Assembly: GCA_027484265.1 (NCBI GenBank)
Contig: JAIXTH010000241.1
Span: forward strand, 1-43,784
Reading direction: 5' to 3'
Source: Alphaproteobacteria bacterium
Lineage (GTDB): Bacteria > Pseudomonadota > Alphaproteobacteria > Caulobacterales > Aquidulcibacteraceae
DNA: 43,784 nt
Position numbers and translations under genes: made by a program
Notes under the pieces: model-generated
Database searches by the model: none
What the model was told of the DNA's origin: nothing
What the model saw: only the letters and a program-made list of their open reading frames with translations
In this document: positions 8,015 to 19,462 of the stretch, piece after piece
Layout of the letters: each line of letters starts with the position of its first letter
Position numbering within the stretch: the first letter of the stretch is position 1

Positions 8015-10519
8015 TCACGGCGGATCACCCACCGCTTCGGCCAGCAGGCTTTCGGCTTCGGCTTCGGCGAGGATGGCGTCGAGAGCGGCCCCGGCCACGC
8101 TTTCCTTGCCGATCTCCAGCATCAGCGGCACGGCGAACGGCGAGATGCGGTCGAGATCGAGGTGGCGGATGTGGCCGCTGATGCGGCGCAGGAGTTCGCC
8201 GAGGCGGTGGATGTCGAGCAGGCCCGCGGCGGCGTCGTTCCAGGCGGCTTCCAGCAGGATGTGGTCGGGCTGGTGGCTGCGCAGCACGTCATAGATCAGG
8301 TCGGTGGAGAAGGTGACCTGGCGCCCGCTCCTCTCGCGGCCGGGGATGCGCTGCTCGATCAGGCCGGCAATCACCGCGCAGGTCCGGAAGGTGCGCTTCA
8401 TCAAAACGCTTTCCGCCAGCCAGGCATCAAGGTCATCACCCAGCATGTCCTGGTCGAACAGCCCCGCCATTTCGAGGCCGCTCATGTCCTTCTGGCCCCA
8501 GACCGCGATGGCATAGTCGTTGGCCACGAACCCCAGCGGCTCGGCTCCCACCCGCTCCAGCCGCCGCGTCAACAGCATGCCGAGGGTCTGGTGCGCGAGG
8601 CGCCCTTCGAACGGGTAGGCGCACAGATAGTGGCGGGCACCCCGGGGAAAGGTCTCCACCAGAAGGTCCGACGGGCCGGGGATTGCCGACACCGCCCGTT
8701 GCAGCATCAGCCATTCCTGCAGCTGCGGGTGCAGCCGCTCCCAGCGGTCCTCATCGGCGATCATGGCACGCACGCCTTCGGCGAGGAAGGTGCTGAGCGG
8801 GAACTTGCCGCCGCCCCAGCTCGGGACCTTGGGGTTGGCGTGCGTGGTGCGCGAGACCAGGCAGTCGGTCTGCGAGACGCCCTCGAACCGCCAGACCTCG
8901 CCGGCGAACAGGAAGGTGTCGCCCTGCGACAGGCCCTCGACGAAATAGGCCTCGACCTCGCCGATGATCCGCCCGCCGGTCAGGACGCCGGCCTTGCTGG
9001 CACGGCGGGCGGCGCCGGGTGAGGTGAGCTTCACCTTGAGCATCGGTGCCTCGACGATGGTGCCCACATTCATCCGCCAGCGCCGGGCCGTATCGGCATC
9101 GCGGCACACCAGGCGGCCATCGCCAGCCGGTACCAGACGGCGGAACCGGTCATAGGCGTGCAGCGCATAGCCGCCATCCACCACGAACCCCAGCACCCGG
9201 TCGAACTGCTGGCGGGTGAGGCCGTGATAGGGCGCCGCAGCGCGGACCTCGTCGAACAGCGCATCGGGGTGGAACGGCCCGGCCACACCCCGGCCCATCA
9301 CATGCTGGGCCAGCACATCCAGCGCCCCGGCATGGGGTGGCGGCGCATCCAGCCTGCGGGCGGCCACGGCATCCTGCGCCGCCCGGCACTCCAGCATCTC
9401 GAAGCGGTTGGTGGGCACCAGCAGGGCCCGCGACGGTGTCTCCAGCGTGTGGTTCGAGCGCCCGATCCGCTGCACCAGCCGGGCCGCGCCCTTGGGGGCG
9501 CCCAGCTGGATCACCAGGTCCACGGCGCCCCAGTCGATCCCCAGATCGAGGGTGGAAGTGCACACCACGGCGCGCAGCTCGCCTGCTGCCATCGCCGCCT
9601 CCACCCGCCTGCGCCGCTCGGCCTCCAACGAGCCATGGTGCAGGGCGATCGGCAGGTTCAGGTCATTGATGCGCCACAGCTCCTGGAACGCCAGCTCGGC
9701 CTGGAAGCGGGTGTTGACGAACACCAAGCTGGTGCCGGCGCCTGCAATGGCACGATAGACATCCTCGATGGCGTGGCGGCCGGTATGCCCAGCCCAGGGC
9801 ACCCGCCCAGCGCCCAGCAGCACACCGACATCGGGGTCGGCGCCGTCCGGACCGTGCACGATCCGGGCCATGAACTCCTCGTCCACCCCCTGCGGCACCA
9901 GCCAGCGGGCGAGGTCTGCCGCGTCGGCCACGGTTGCGGACAGGCCGGCACGCCGGGCGTCCGGGGCGATCCGGTTCAGGGCTGCAAGGCCGAGACTCAG
10001 CAGGTCGCCCCGCTTGCCGGGTGCAAGCGCATGGGCCTCGTCGATGATGATCCGCTGCAGGCCGGCAAACAGGGTGCGGGCCTCGGGCATGCCGGCAAAC
10101 AGCGCGATCTGTTCGGGGGTGGTGAGCAGGATGTCGGGCGGGTCGGTCTTCTGCCGCTGGCGCTGGCCGGCGGGGGTGTCGCCGGTGCGGGTCTCGATCC
10201 GGACATCAAGCCCCATGGCCTCAGCGGGGCCGATCACATTGCGCGCCACATCTGCCGCCAGCGCCTTCAGCGGCGAGACATAGAGGGTGTGGACACTGCC
10301 GGTCTGGCGGGACTGCGATCCGCTGCGCGCCAGCTGGTCCAGCGACGGCAGGAACCCGGCTAGGGTCTTGCCCGCTCCGGTGGGCGCCACCAGCAGCGCA
10401 TGCTCCCCCGCCCGCGCCGCCTCCAGCATCGCCAGCTGGTGCCCGCGCGGCGCCCAGCCGCGCGCGGCAAACCAGGACTGGATCTGTGGCACCAACGGCT
10501 CGGGCATACCCCCAGCCAT
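8015..10519 (-). CDS. ligase-associated DEXH-box helicase (Lhr-like)
   Basis: LVAPTGAGKTLAGFLPSL Walker A, IIIDEAH, SATVAD, QRIGRSNH motifs; start uncertain (10507 or 10519). Confidence 0.85.
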   Translation of the reverse strand: MAGGMPEPLVPQIQSWFAARGWAPRGHQLAMLEAARAGEHALLVAPTGAGKTLAGFLPSLDQLARSGSQSRQTGSVHTLYVSPLKALAADVARNVIGPAEAMGLDVRIETRTGDTPAGQRQRQKTDPPDILLTTPEQIALFAGMPEARTLFAGLQRIIIDEAHALAPGKRGDLLSLGLAALNRIAPDARRAGLSATVADAADLARWLVPQGVDEEFMARIVHGPDGADPDVGVLLGAGRVPWAGHTGRHAIEDVYRAIAGAGTSLVFVNTRFQAELAFQELWRINDLNLPIALHHGSLEAERRRRVEAAMAAGELRAVVCTSTLDLGIDWGAVDLVIQLGAPKGAARLVQRIGRSNHTLETPSRALLVPTNRFEMLECRAAQDAVAARRLDAPPPHAGALDVLAQHVMGRGVAGPFHPDALFDEVRAAAPYHGLTRQQFDRVLGFVVDGGYALHAYDRFRRLVPAGDGRLVCRDADTARRWRMNVGTIVEAPMLKVKLTSPGAARRASKAGVLTGGRIIGEVEAYFVEGLSQGDTFLFAGEVWRFEGVSQTDCLVSRTTHANPKVPSWGGGKFPLSTFLAEGVRAMIADEDRWERLHPQLQEWLMLQRAVSAIPGPSDLLVETFPRGARHYLCAYPFEGRLAHQTLGMLLTRRLERVGAEPLGFVANDYAIAVWGQKDMSGLEMAGLFDQDMLGDDLDAWLAESVLMKRTFRTCAVIAGLIEQRIPGRERSGRQVTFSTDLIYDVLRSHQPDHILLEAAWNDAAAGLLDIHRLGELLRRISGHIRHLDLDRISPFAVPLMLEIGKESVAGAALDAILAEAEAESLLAEAVGDPP

Positions 10520-10664
10520 GCCAGTCCACAGCCGCCGCGCCAAGGACGCTGTAGCGGCAATCAGAGAAACGCCCCCGCCCAACAACCTCTACACAATTGA
10601 AGCTCTTCAGGGTAGAGTGACGCTCAATGCCTGGCAGCACAGCGCGCAGGCTTGAGCTAGGATC

Positions 10665-11651
10665 ATGACGACAGGCCCAGCCACTCAAACCACGATCCGT
10701 AACGGCATCAGGGCCGCGATTGCTCGGCAAACAACTGATGCAGATCGGGTTGCCAGAGTTCTGCATGCGGTGTTTGTCGTTGGGGGAGCCTTGGCAGTCG
10801 CGGTGGCGCAGGTGCTGACCGAGGACAATCGCAAGTACGTTGGCTTCCTGGTTGACTGGCAGCTGGGTATCACCTGGCTCGGGGCAGTTGTGGCCGCCTT
10901 CGGCGGATGGCTGACATTCTGGCTGCAGCGGCGCAACCCTCAGGAGCTTCAGCTGGCCAGCGAGGCGCTGAGCCTGGCTGATGCGGAGCGGCTTGCTCTC
11001 GTCGAGGAGAGGCTTGCGCTGGGACGGGAGTACAGGCTGGTCTCCGAGCGCGATGAGCGGCGTCGCCAGATCGCCGCAGCTCTCCTGGCGATACTCGAGG
11101 CGGTGGACCGTATTCTGGTCGAGAGGCCGCGTCGGAATATCAGGCGGGATATCGAAGGCATTCTGGAAGCTGGCGCGGACAGCATTCTTGATGGTCTGAA
11201 CATCCGGTCTGACCGGTACTGTTTTTCGGTCTTCCAGAGACAGGGCGAGGCCGGGGCGGAGGCTATGTCCCTGCTTGCCGAGCGCCGGGCCCGTTCCCTC
11301 AAGGCCTCGGGCGGCACCCATCGCCGATGGGCAAAGGGGAAGGGTTACACCGGCTTTGCCTGGGGACTGGGATATGAGGTGGTCATCCCGGATACGACCC
11401 TGGCACACTGGCGGCAGAACTGCCGGGCCGAAGAGGGCACGACCGAGGAAGATCGCAATGTCTACCGTTCCGTCATGAGTGTTCCGATCAGGCCCGGCCC
11501 GGATCGCGGTGAGCCCTGGGGCATGATTACGGTCACGTCCGACCGGGCTGGGCGGTTTGGCGATCCGGAGCAAGGGGCGGACATCAATGCCGATGCTGTC
11601 CGGGCCATCGCGAAGGCGCTTGCGATCCTCGTCGCCGCACGTTACCTGTAG
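10665..11651 (+). CDS. predicted two-TM, coiled-coil, GAF-like domain protein
   Basis: Two hydrophobic helices near residues 35-85, charged helical stretch (LASEALSLADAERLALVEERLALG), C-terminal GAF-like segment (GYTGFAWGLGYEVVIPDTT..VPIRPG..PWGMITVTSDRAGRF..AVRAIAKALAILVA). Confidence 0.7.
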   Translation: MTTGPATQTTIRNGIRAAIARQTTDADRVARVLHAVFVVGGALAVAVAQVLTEDNRKYVGFLVDWQLGITWLGAVVAAFGGWLTFWLQRRNPQELQLASEALSLADAERLALVEERLALGREYRLVSERDERRRQIAAALLAILEAVDRILVERPRRNIRRDIEGILEAGADSILDGLNIRSDRYCFSVFQRQGEAGAEAMSLLAERRARSLKASGGTHRRWAKGKGYTGFAWGLGYEVVIPDTTLAHWRQNCRAEEGTTEEDRNVYRSVMSVPIRPGPDRGEPWGMITVTSDRAGRFGDPEQGADINADAVRAIAKALAILVAARYL

Positions 11652-11696
11652 ACGAGCATGACGGTTCATTCACCTTTCCTGCCAGGGGCATGCGAC

Positions 11697-11894
11697 ATGG
11701 CTTTCGACATCATCGGCCAGGATCCAGTGTCGAAGATTGACCAGCAGGTCAGCGATGCCGTGCACGAGCTGGTCAATACAACGGGTCTCGAGCGCGCCGA
11801 AGCCTCCAAGCGGATCAGTGCGTTGCTTTCTGAGCGTGTCAGGCTGACGCGGCCGCCTGTTTTTGACCGCATCGAAAGACTGCTGGGCCTTTAG
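11697..11894 (+). CDS. small helical protein of unknown function (~65 aa)
   Basis: MAFDIIGQDPVSKIDQQVSDAVHELVNTTGLERAEASKRISALLSERVRLTRPPVFDRIERLLGL; AGGGG upstream of ATG; immediately follows the GAF gene. Confidence 0.6.
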   Translation: MAFDIIGQDPVSKIDQQVSDAVHELVNTTGLERAEASKRISALLSERVRLTRPPVFDRIERLLGL

Positions 11895-11923
11895 GCGCTC
11901 GTCGCCGAGGAAGTGACCTTACC

Positions 11924-12970
11924 TCACGCCGTTCGGGTCACCTTGGCTAGATAGGGCGGGGCGTCGGGGTTGTGGCCGCGGGCCAGCGAGAGCTGCTCGG
12001 CCATCCGGTAGAAGCAGGTCAGCTGCACCACCGGGTCGATCAGCGGGTGCAGGGGGGGCGGTACAGGCAGGGCCAGGCCCGCCGCCATCGATCCATCCGC
12101 TACAAGAACCGGTCCGCCACGGGCAGCAAACTCATCGAGCAGCGGTGCCATGCCGATGGCGGACAAGTCTGCCGGCGGGAAGGCCAGCACCGGAAAGTCC
12201 GGCCCCACCAGCGCCATCGGCCCGTGCCGCACTTCGGCTGACGAGAAGCCCTCGGCATGCAGGCCGCAGGTCTCCTTGAGCTTGAGGGCCGCCTCCATCG
12301 CCACGCCAAAGGTCAGGCCCCGGCCAAGGGTGAACAGGCTGGCGGCCCGTGTCAGGGCGGCCACGCCGACGGACCAGTCAGCCTCCGCCGCAGCGTCGAG
12401 CACGGATGGAGCGGCGGCGAGCGCAGCCTGCAGGGCATCCCGCTCCTCACCCTTCGGCATCAATGCGGCAGTGAGCGACACCAGCGACAGCATCGCTCCG
12501 GCGCAGGACTTGGTGGCCGCAACCGCCCTCTCCGGGCCTGCGAGGATCGGCAGAACATAGTCGGCCAGCCCGGCGGCCGGCGAGGCCTCGTCGTTGACCA
12601 GCGCCACGGTGACAGCCCCGGCCTCGCGGGCCAGCCGGAGCGATTCGAGGATATCCGGACTGCGCCCCGACTGGCTGATGGCCATGAACAGCGCGCCCTG
12701 CAGCCCGCGCAGCCGGGTGGCAAACAGCGACGAGGTCGACGGCGCATGCGATGCCACCATTACGCCCAGGCGCGGCTCGATCACATATTTCCCGAACGAC
12801 GCCGCATGGTCCGACGAGCCGCGCGCACAGGTCACGACCAGCGGCGGCGGCGCCGCGCCCAGCCGCCCGGCCAGCGCTTCCAGAACCGCCGCCTGTCCCG
12901 CCAGCTGCCGCCGCAGGGTAGCCCCGATCTCGCGGGTTTCGGCGGCCATCAGGGTAGTCGGGGTGGTCAT
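11924..12970 (-). CDS. SIS-domain sugar isomerase/deaminase (NagB-II/AgaS-like)
   Basis: CARGSSDHAA, FMAISQSGRSPDILESLR, RGLTFGVAMEAALKLKETCGLHAEGFSSAEVRHGP. Confidence 0.85.
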   Translation of the reverse strand: MTTPTTLMAAETREIGATLRRQLAGQAAVLEALAGRLGAAPPPLVVTCARGSSDHAASFGKYVIEPRLGVMVASHAPSTSSLFATRLRGLQGALFMAISQSGRSPDILESLRLAREAGAVTVALVNDEASPAAGLADYVLPILAGPERAVAATKSCAGAMLSLVSLTAALMPKGEERDALQAALAAAPSVLDAAAEADWSVGVAALTRAASLFTLGRGLTFGVAMEAALKLKETCGLHAEGFSSAEVRHGPMALVGPDFPVLAFPPADLSAIGMAPLLDEFAARGGPVLVADGSMAAGLALPVPPPLHPLIDPVVQLTCFYRMAEQLSLARGHNPDAPPYLAKVTRTA

Positions 12971-13062
12971 GGGGGTACACTCGTGGTCTGCGGCAATGCC
13001 CGCTGGATACAGACAGCGGCGGCCTGGACCAACCGGGGAAGTGTGGAATTCGAGGACAGATG

Positions 13063-14040
13063 TCAGGCACTGTTCCGCGAGATCCCGGTCGCGAGTGCCT
13101 TGAGGTGTCGTCCGATCTCGTCACACAGCTCATCCCATGCTGGCTGCTCGAGGGGCAAGTGCGAGCCATTGGTGAGCTCACGCATTCGCTTGTCGGCCCT
13201 GACCCGGTCAAATGCCGGCCGGCTCATCGCGGTGGGGGTCCATTCGTCTGCCCCCGGATGCAGCAGGAGGAACGGGCAGGACACAGACAGATCGCCAGAT
13301 GGCGGGTGCCAGCCATGCAGGGTCCGAAAGAACCGCCCGGGGACACGAAGCCCGCCCAGCAGCGGATCGGATTCGAAATAGCGCCGCAGCTCCGGTGCCG
13401 ATGTCAGCGCCGCAAGCGGCGCCAACCACTTCAATGGCATCCGGACCGGGTCCACGAGCCACGGAGCCACCCGGCCTGACAGCCGTGCCAGACGCCCCAG
13501 CCACGGCCACCGCGCCGCCCGGTCGAACGTGTCGGGATCCGACATGTCGAGCAGGGTCGTCGCCACCACCGCATCAACCCGCCGCGCCAGCTGCGCCGCG
13601 CCCAGTGCCGTCATCCCGCCAACCGAGAACCCCATCAGCACCACGGGGCCGTCTGGCGCAGCCTGATCAGCCAGATAGGCCACGAGGCGCGGCCACGCCG
13701 CATAGTCCCAGTCCCATTCCCTCGCCGGCTGTGTCAGTCCGTAACCAGGAAGATCGGCCGCCAGGACCCTCCACCCGAGGGCCGCAATCCGATCGCCAGC
13801 CGGTGCCAGCAGCCGACCGTGACCTCCGCCACCATGGACCAGGATCACGGTGCCGGATGCAGCGACAGGCTCCGGCGGGTTCCATACATCCAGATGAACG
13901 CCATGCCCCTCCCATTCAAACCACTGTTCTTCGGGCTCGGCGTGGATGGCAATCCCGAAGCAGGCCTGGACCAGTTGGCGGTAGCGAAGCCAGCCGGGGT
14001 TGTTGCGATAGGTCGGAAACGCGCTTGCCATCAGGTTCAT
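13063..14040 (-). CDS. alpha/beta hydrolase
   Basis: ILVHGGGGHGR oxyanion region, GFSVGG elbow; start uncertain. Confidence 0.75.
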   Translation of the reverse strand: MNLMASAFPTYRNNPGWLRYRQLVQACFGIAIHAEPEEQWFEWEGHGVHLDVWNPPEPVAASGTVILVHGGGGHGRLLAPAGDRIAALGWRVLAADLPGYGLTQPAREWDWDYAAWPRLVAYLADQAAPDGPVVLMGFSVGGMTALGAAQLARRVDAVVATTLLDMSDPDTFDRAARWPWLGRLARLSGRVAPWLVDPVRMPLKWLAPLAALTSAPELRRYFESDPLLGGLRVPGRFFRTLHGWHPPSGDLSVSCPFLLLHPGADEWTPTAMSRPAFDRVRADKRMRELTNGSHLPLEQPAWDELCDEIGRHLKALATGISRNSA

Positions 14041-14091
14041 GGGCCTTATGTCGAGCAAATATTCGGATTTCTCAACTCGGGTTTCCCGCTC

Positions 14092-14732
14092 ATGCCAAGC
14101 CCCGCTCATGTCCGCAAAAAGCCTGTGAGAACAGCGCGTCAGAGCCGGTCCCGCGCGACAGTCGAAGCCATCCTAGGGGCAGCGGCTCGGGTTCTGTCCA
14201 AGTCGGGTTGGGCAGGCCTCACCACCAATGCCGTTGCAGCCAGGGCAGGCGTTTCCGTGGGATCCCTCTACGAGTATTTTGCCGACAAGCAGGCCATCGT
14301 CGATGCGCTGCTCGACCGGCATCTCGACGACGCCGAGCAGGCCCTCGCAGCGGCCGCCGCCGAGGCGATGGAACACGCTGGTCCACAGGACACCGTCAGG
14401 GCGCTCGTGGCTGGCTATGCCGCGCTCCACACGGGCGACCCCGGCCTGCACCGGGCTCTTTCAAGTCAGGTCCCGATTGGCAAGCGGCACCTGGAGCGCC
14501 TGAAGGCCATCCAGACCCGGACAGTCGAACTGGTTGCGAGCGCACTGCAGGGCCACGTGGCCGATGCTGCCACCACAGCCCGGGTGCTGGTGGATACAGC
14601 AGACACCCTGACGCATCGCTGGATCGCCGAGGAGACGGCCGAGCCGGACCGGCTGGCCGCACTGCTGGATTCACTCGCGGTCATGCTGGCCGCGTTCGTG
14701 CAGGCACGATCACAGCCAGAAGCCAGGGCTGC

Positions 14733-14736
<4 letters not shown>
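14092..14736 (+). CDS. TetR family transcriptional regulator
   Basis: TetR HTH (ATVEAILGAAARVLSKSGWAGLTTNAVAARAGVSVGSLYEYFADKQAIVDALL). Confidence 0.88.
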
Positions 14737-17393
<2,657 letters not shown>

Positions 17394-17620
17394 GGATCCT
17401 GCTTTGCCCCTTGCTGGCGCCCGGAAAGCCCGGTGCACCGTGCATCTGCCGCAGCTCTCCTAAGGCCGTCCGGGAAAGGTTCAAGCCAGAGCTGCGCACG
17501 CCGCCCCTATCCCTGTGCCGCAGCGCAACACGAATGGCAGCAATGTAGTTCCACTACAGTGCATGCCAGCCAAGCGCCTGCTGTTTTTGCACCGGACCGC
17601 GAAGCGGTTATGCTGGCGGC

Positions 17621-18364
17621 ATGTCCCTGTACGACCGCCTGGCCCGGTTCTTCACCGAGATGGATTCGACCGCTGCACGCGCGGTCTGGATCGCGTTCCT
17701 GCTGTTCACGCTCGCCGGTGCCGTTCTGGCGGGCGGGATGCTGTTCCTGGATCTGGACCAGGGCGGCGTGGCGGACTTCCTGCGCGGGCTGCGGGATGTG
17801 TGGTGGTCGCCGCTGGCGGTGACGGCCACGTTCACGGTGCTGGCGTTCGTGGGTGCGCCGCAGGTGGTGCTGATTGCCGCCACGGTGGCGGTGTTCGGTC
17901 CGGCTGAAGGCATGATCCTGTCGTGGATCGCCACCATGATCTCGGCTTCGGTGGGCTATCTGATCGGCCGGATCGGGGGGGCGGAGGCGCTGCGCAGACT
18001 GCTGGGCGGACGCGGCACCCGGGTTCTGCGCTTCATCGGCGACAACGGGTTTCTGGCCAGCCTGATCATCCGGCTGGTGCCGTCGGGGCCGTTCATTGTC
18101 GTCAATATGGCGCTGGGGGCGGCCAAGGTCGCCTCGATGCAGTTTGCCGGCGGTACCGGGATCGGCATCTGGCCCAAGATCGCCCTGGTGGCCTTCGGCG
18201 CCCATGGTCTCGACAGGATGCTGCGGGGCGACGGCCTGCCCGCCCTCGGCTTCTTTGCCGCCGCCGCCGTGGTCTGGGCCCTGATCGCCTTCGTCGTGCG
18301 TCCCCTGCTGCGCGACAAGGACGCCTTGAAGACGCTGACCGACAGCCAGGAAGACCGCACTTGA
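17621..18364 (+). CDS. TVP38/TMEM64 family membrane protein
   Basis: Multiple TM segments; FVGAPQVVLIAATVAVFGPAEGMILSWIATMISASVGYLIGR and LIIRLVPSGPFIVVNMALGAAKV. Confidence 0.75.
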   Translation: MSLYDRLARFFTEMDSTAARAVWIAFLLFTLAGAVLAGGMLFLDLDQGGVADFLRGLRDVWWSPLAVTATFTVLAFVGAPQVVLIAATVAVFGPAEGMILSWIATMISASVGYLIGRIGGAEALRRLLGGRGTRVLRFIGDNGFLASLIIRLVPSGPFIVVNMALGAAKVASMQFAGGTGIGIWPKIALVAFGAHGLDRMLRGDGLPALGFFAAAAVVWALIAFVVRPLLRDKDALKTLTDSQEDRT

Positions 18365-18406
18365 ACTTGCGGGCGCAGGATCAGGGGCGGTTTCTGACAT
18401 GAGCCC

Positions 18407-18448
18407 GCCCGTTATGTCAGAAAGTCGGGACTTTCTGACATAACGGGC
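18407..18448. repeat. perfect 20-bp inverted repeat with 2-nt centre
   Basis: GCCCGTTATGTCAGAAAGTC-GG-GACTTTCTGACATAACGGGC; extra TTTCTGACAT half-copy at 18391-18400. Confidence 0.9.
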
Positions 18449-18543
18449 AAGAACATACGTTAGTGCAAGGCATCGAACCTGCTGGAGCGCGGCTGGTTGC
18501 CATCACCGGGGTGCTGCACCCAGTGCGGTTTGCAATCCGCAGT

Positions 18544-18936
18544 CTACCCGGCCGCGGCCAGCGGCTGCTGTTCGTTCTGCAGTTCGATCTGGCCGGCGAG
18601 ACCCTGCATGATCATGCGGTTGATCTCGATCAACGGCTCCATGTCCGCGTTCTTCTGCATCACTTCTGACGAGTGCCGGCCGACAAACAGGCTCAGCGAC
18701 ACGATCGAGGCGCGCAGCTGCGGCGGCAGCTGATTGGCATCATCAAGGCAGTCGGCAGCCATGGCCGACCAAACCCTGCGGTTCCAGTCAAGGACATCCA
18801 TCCGTCGGGCGATCTCGGTCCGGGGCAATTCCTGGATTTCCAGCAGCGCCCGGGTCACCTGCGCGAACAGGCGATACTCGATCTCACGCGGCGTTTCGGC
18901 CCGACGCTGTGCTGCCTGGTACGCGTTCAGCGACAT
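18544..18936 (-). CDS. flaF: flagellar biosynthesis regulator FlaF
   Basis: [44 protein letters not shown]. Confidence 0.85.
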   Translation of the reverse strand: MSLNAYQAAQRRAETPREIEYRLFAQVTRALLEIQELPRTEIARRMDVLDWNRRVWSAMAADCLDDANQLPPQLRASIVSLSLFVGRHSSEVMQKNADMEPLIEINRMIMQGLAGQIELQNEQQPLAAAG

Positions 18937-19321
18937 CCCCCAGCCTTTCCTGCTCGTAGTCGATCATCTTCCGGCACCGGGCCAGAGCCTTGTAGTATTC
19001 GCCCTGCATCACATCGCGCGAGGTGGCGACGCATTCGGCGAGGATATCGGGGTTGCGCACCACGCTCATGAACTCGGTCATCCGCAGCGCAAACTCGTTG
19101 TAGAGCTCGGCATCGTCCTGGCCCGACAGGTACATCATCATGATCGGGAAATAGATCCGCCGCGCGGGCGTATCGGCTTCGTCCGACTGCATGATGTCCT
19201 TCTCGCGCAGCACAGAGGCTTTGTTCTGCAGCAAGAGGGTCGACCGCCGGTCGCCGTTCTGGATCACGGCTCCGTTGAGGACGATCTTCTCGTTCGGCTT
19301 CAGCGACAGCTTCAGCGGCAT
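18884..19321 (-). CDS. flbT: flagellar biosynthesis repressor FlbT
   Basis: [57 protein letters not shown]. Confidence 0.9.
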   Translation of the reverse strand: MPLKLSLKPNEKIVLNGAVIQNGDRRSTLLLQNKASVLREKDIMQSDEADTPARRIYFPIMMMYLSGQDDAELYNEFALRMTEFMSVVRNPDILAECVATSRDVMQGEYYKALARCRKMIDYEQERLGDVAERVPGSTASGRNAA

Positions 19322-19462
19322 GGTCCGCTCCCGTGGTTGCCCTGGCCCCGTCCCGTCCGATCCGAATCCGGATTGGGTCAGGTTGATGCCAGCTTTGTCT
19401 TTCGAGACGGTAAGGGGGGACGGTTAACGAAACCTGTCCCCCGCACAGCTGTTCGCAGGGCC

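Noticed and set aside
10221-11669. 482-aa minus-strand ORF covering the GAF unit
   Set aside because: Antisense to the GAF protein and out of frame with the helicase; no domain signature.
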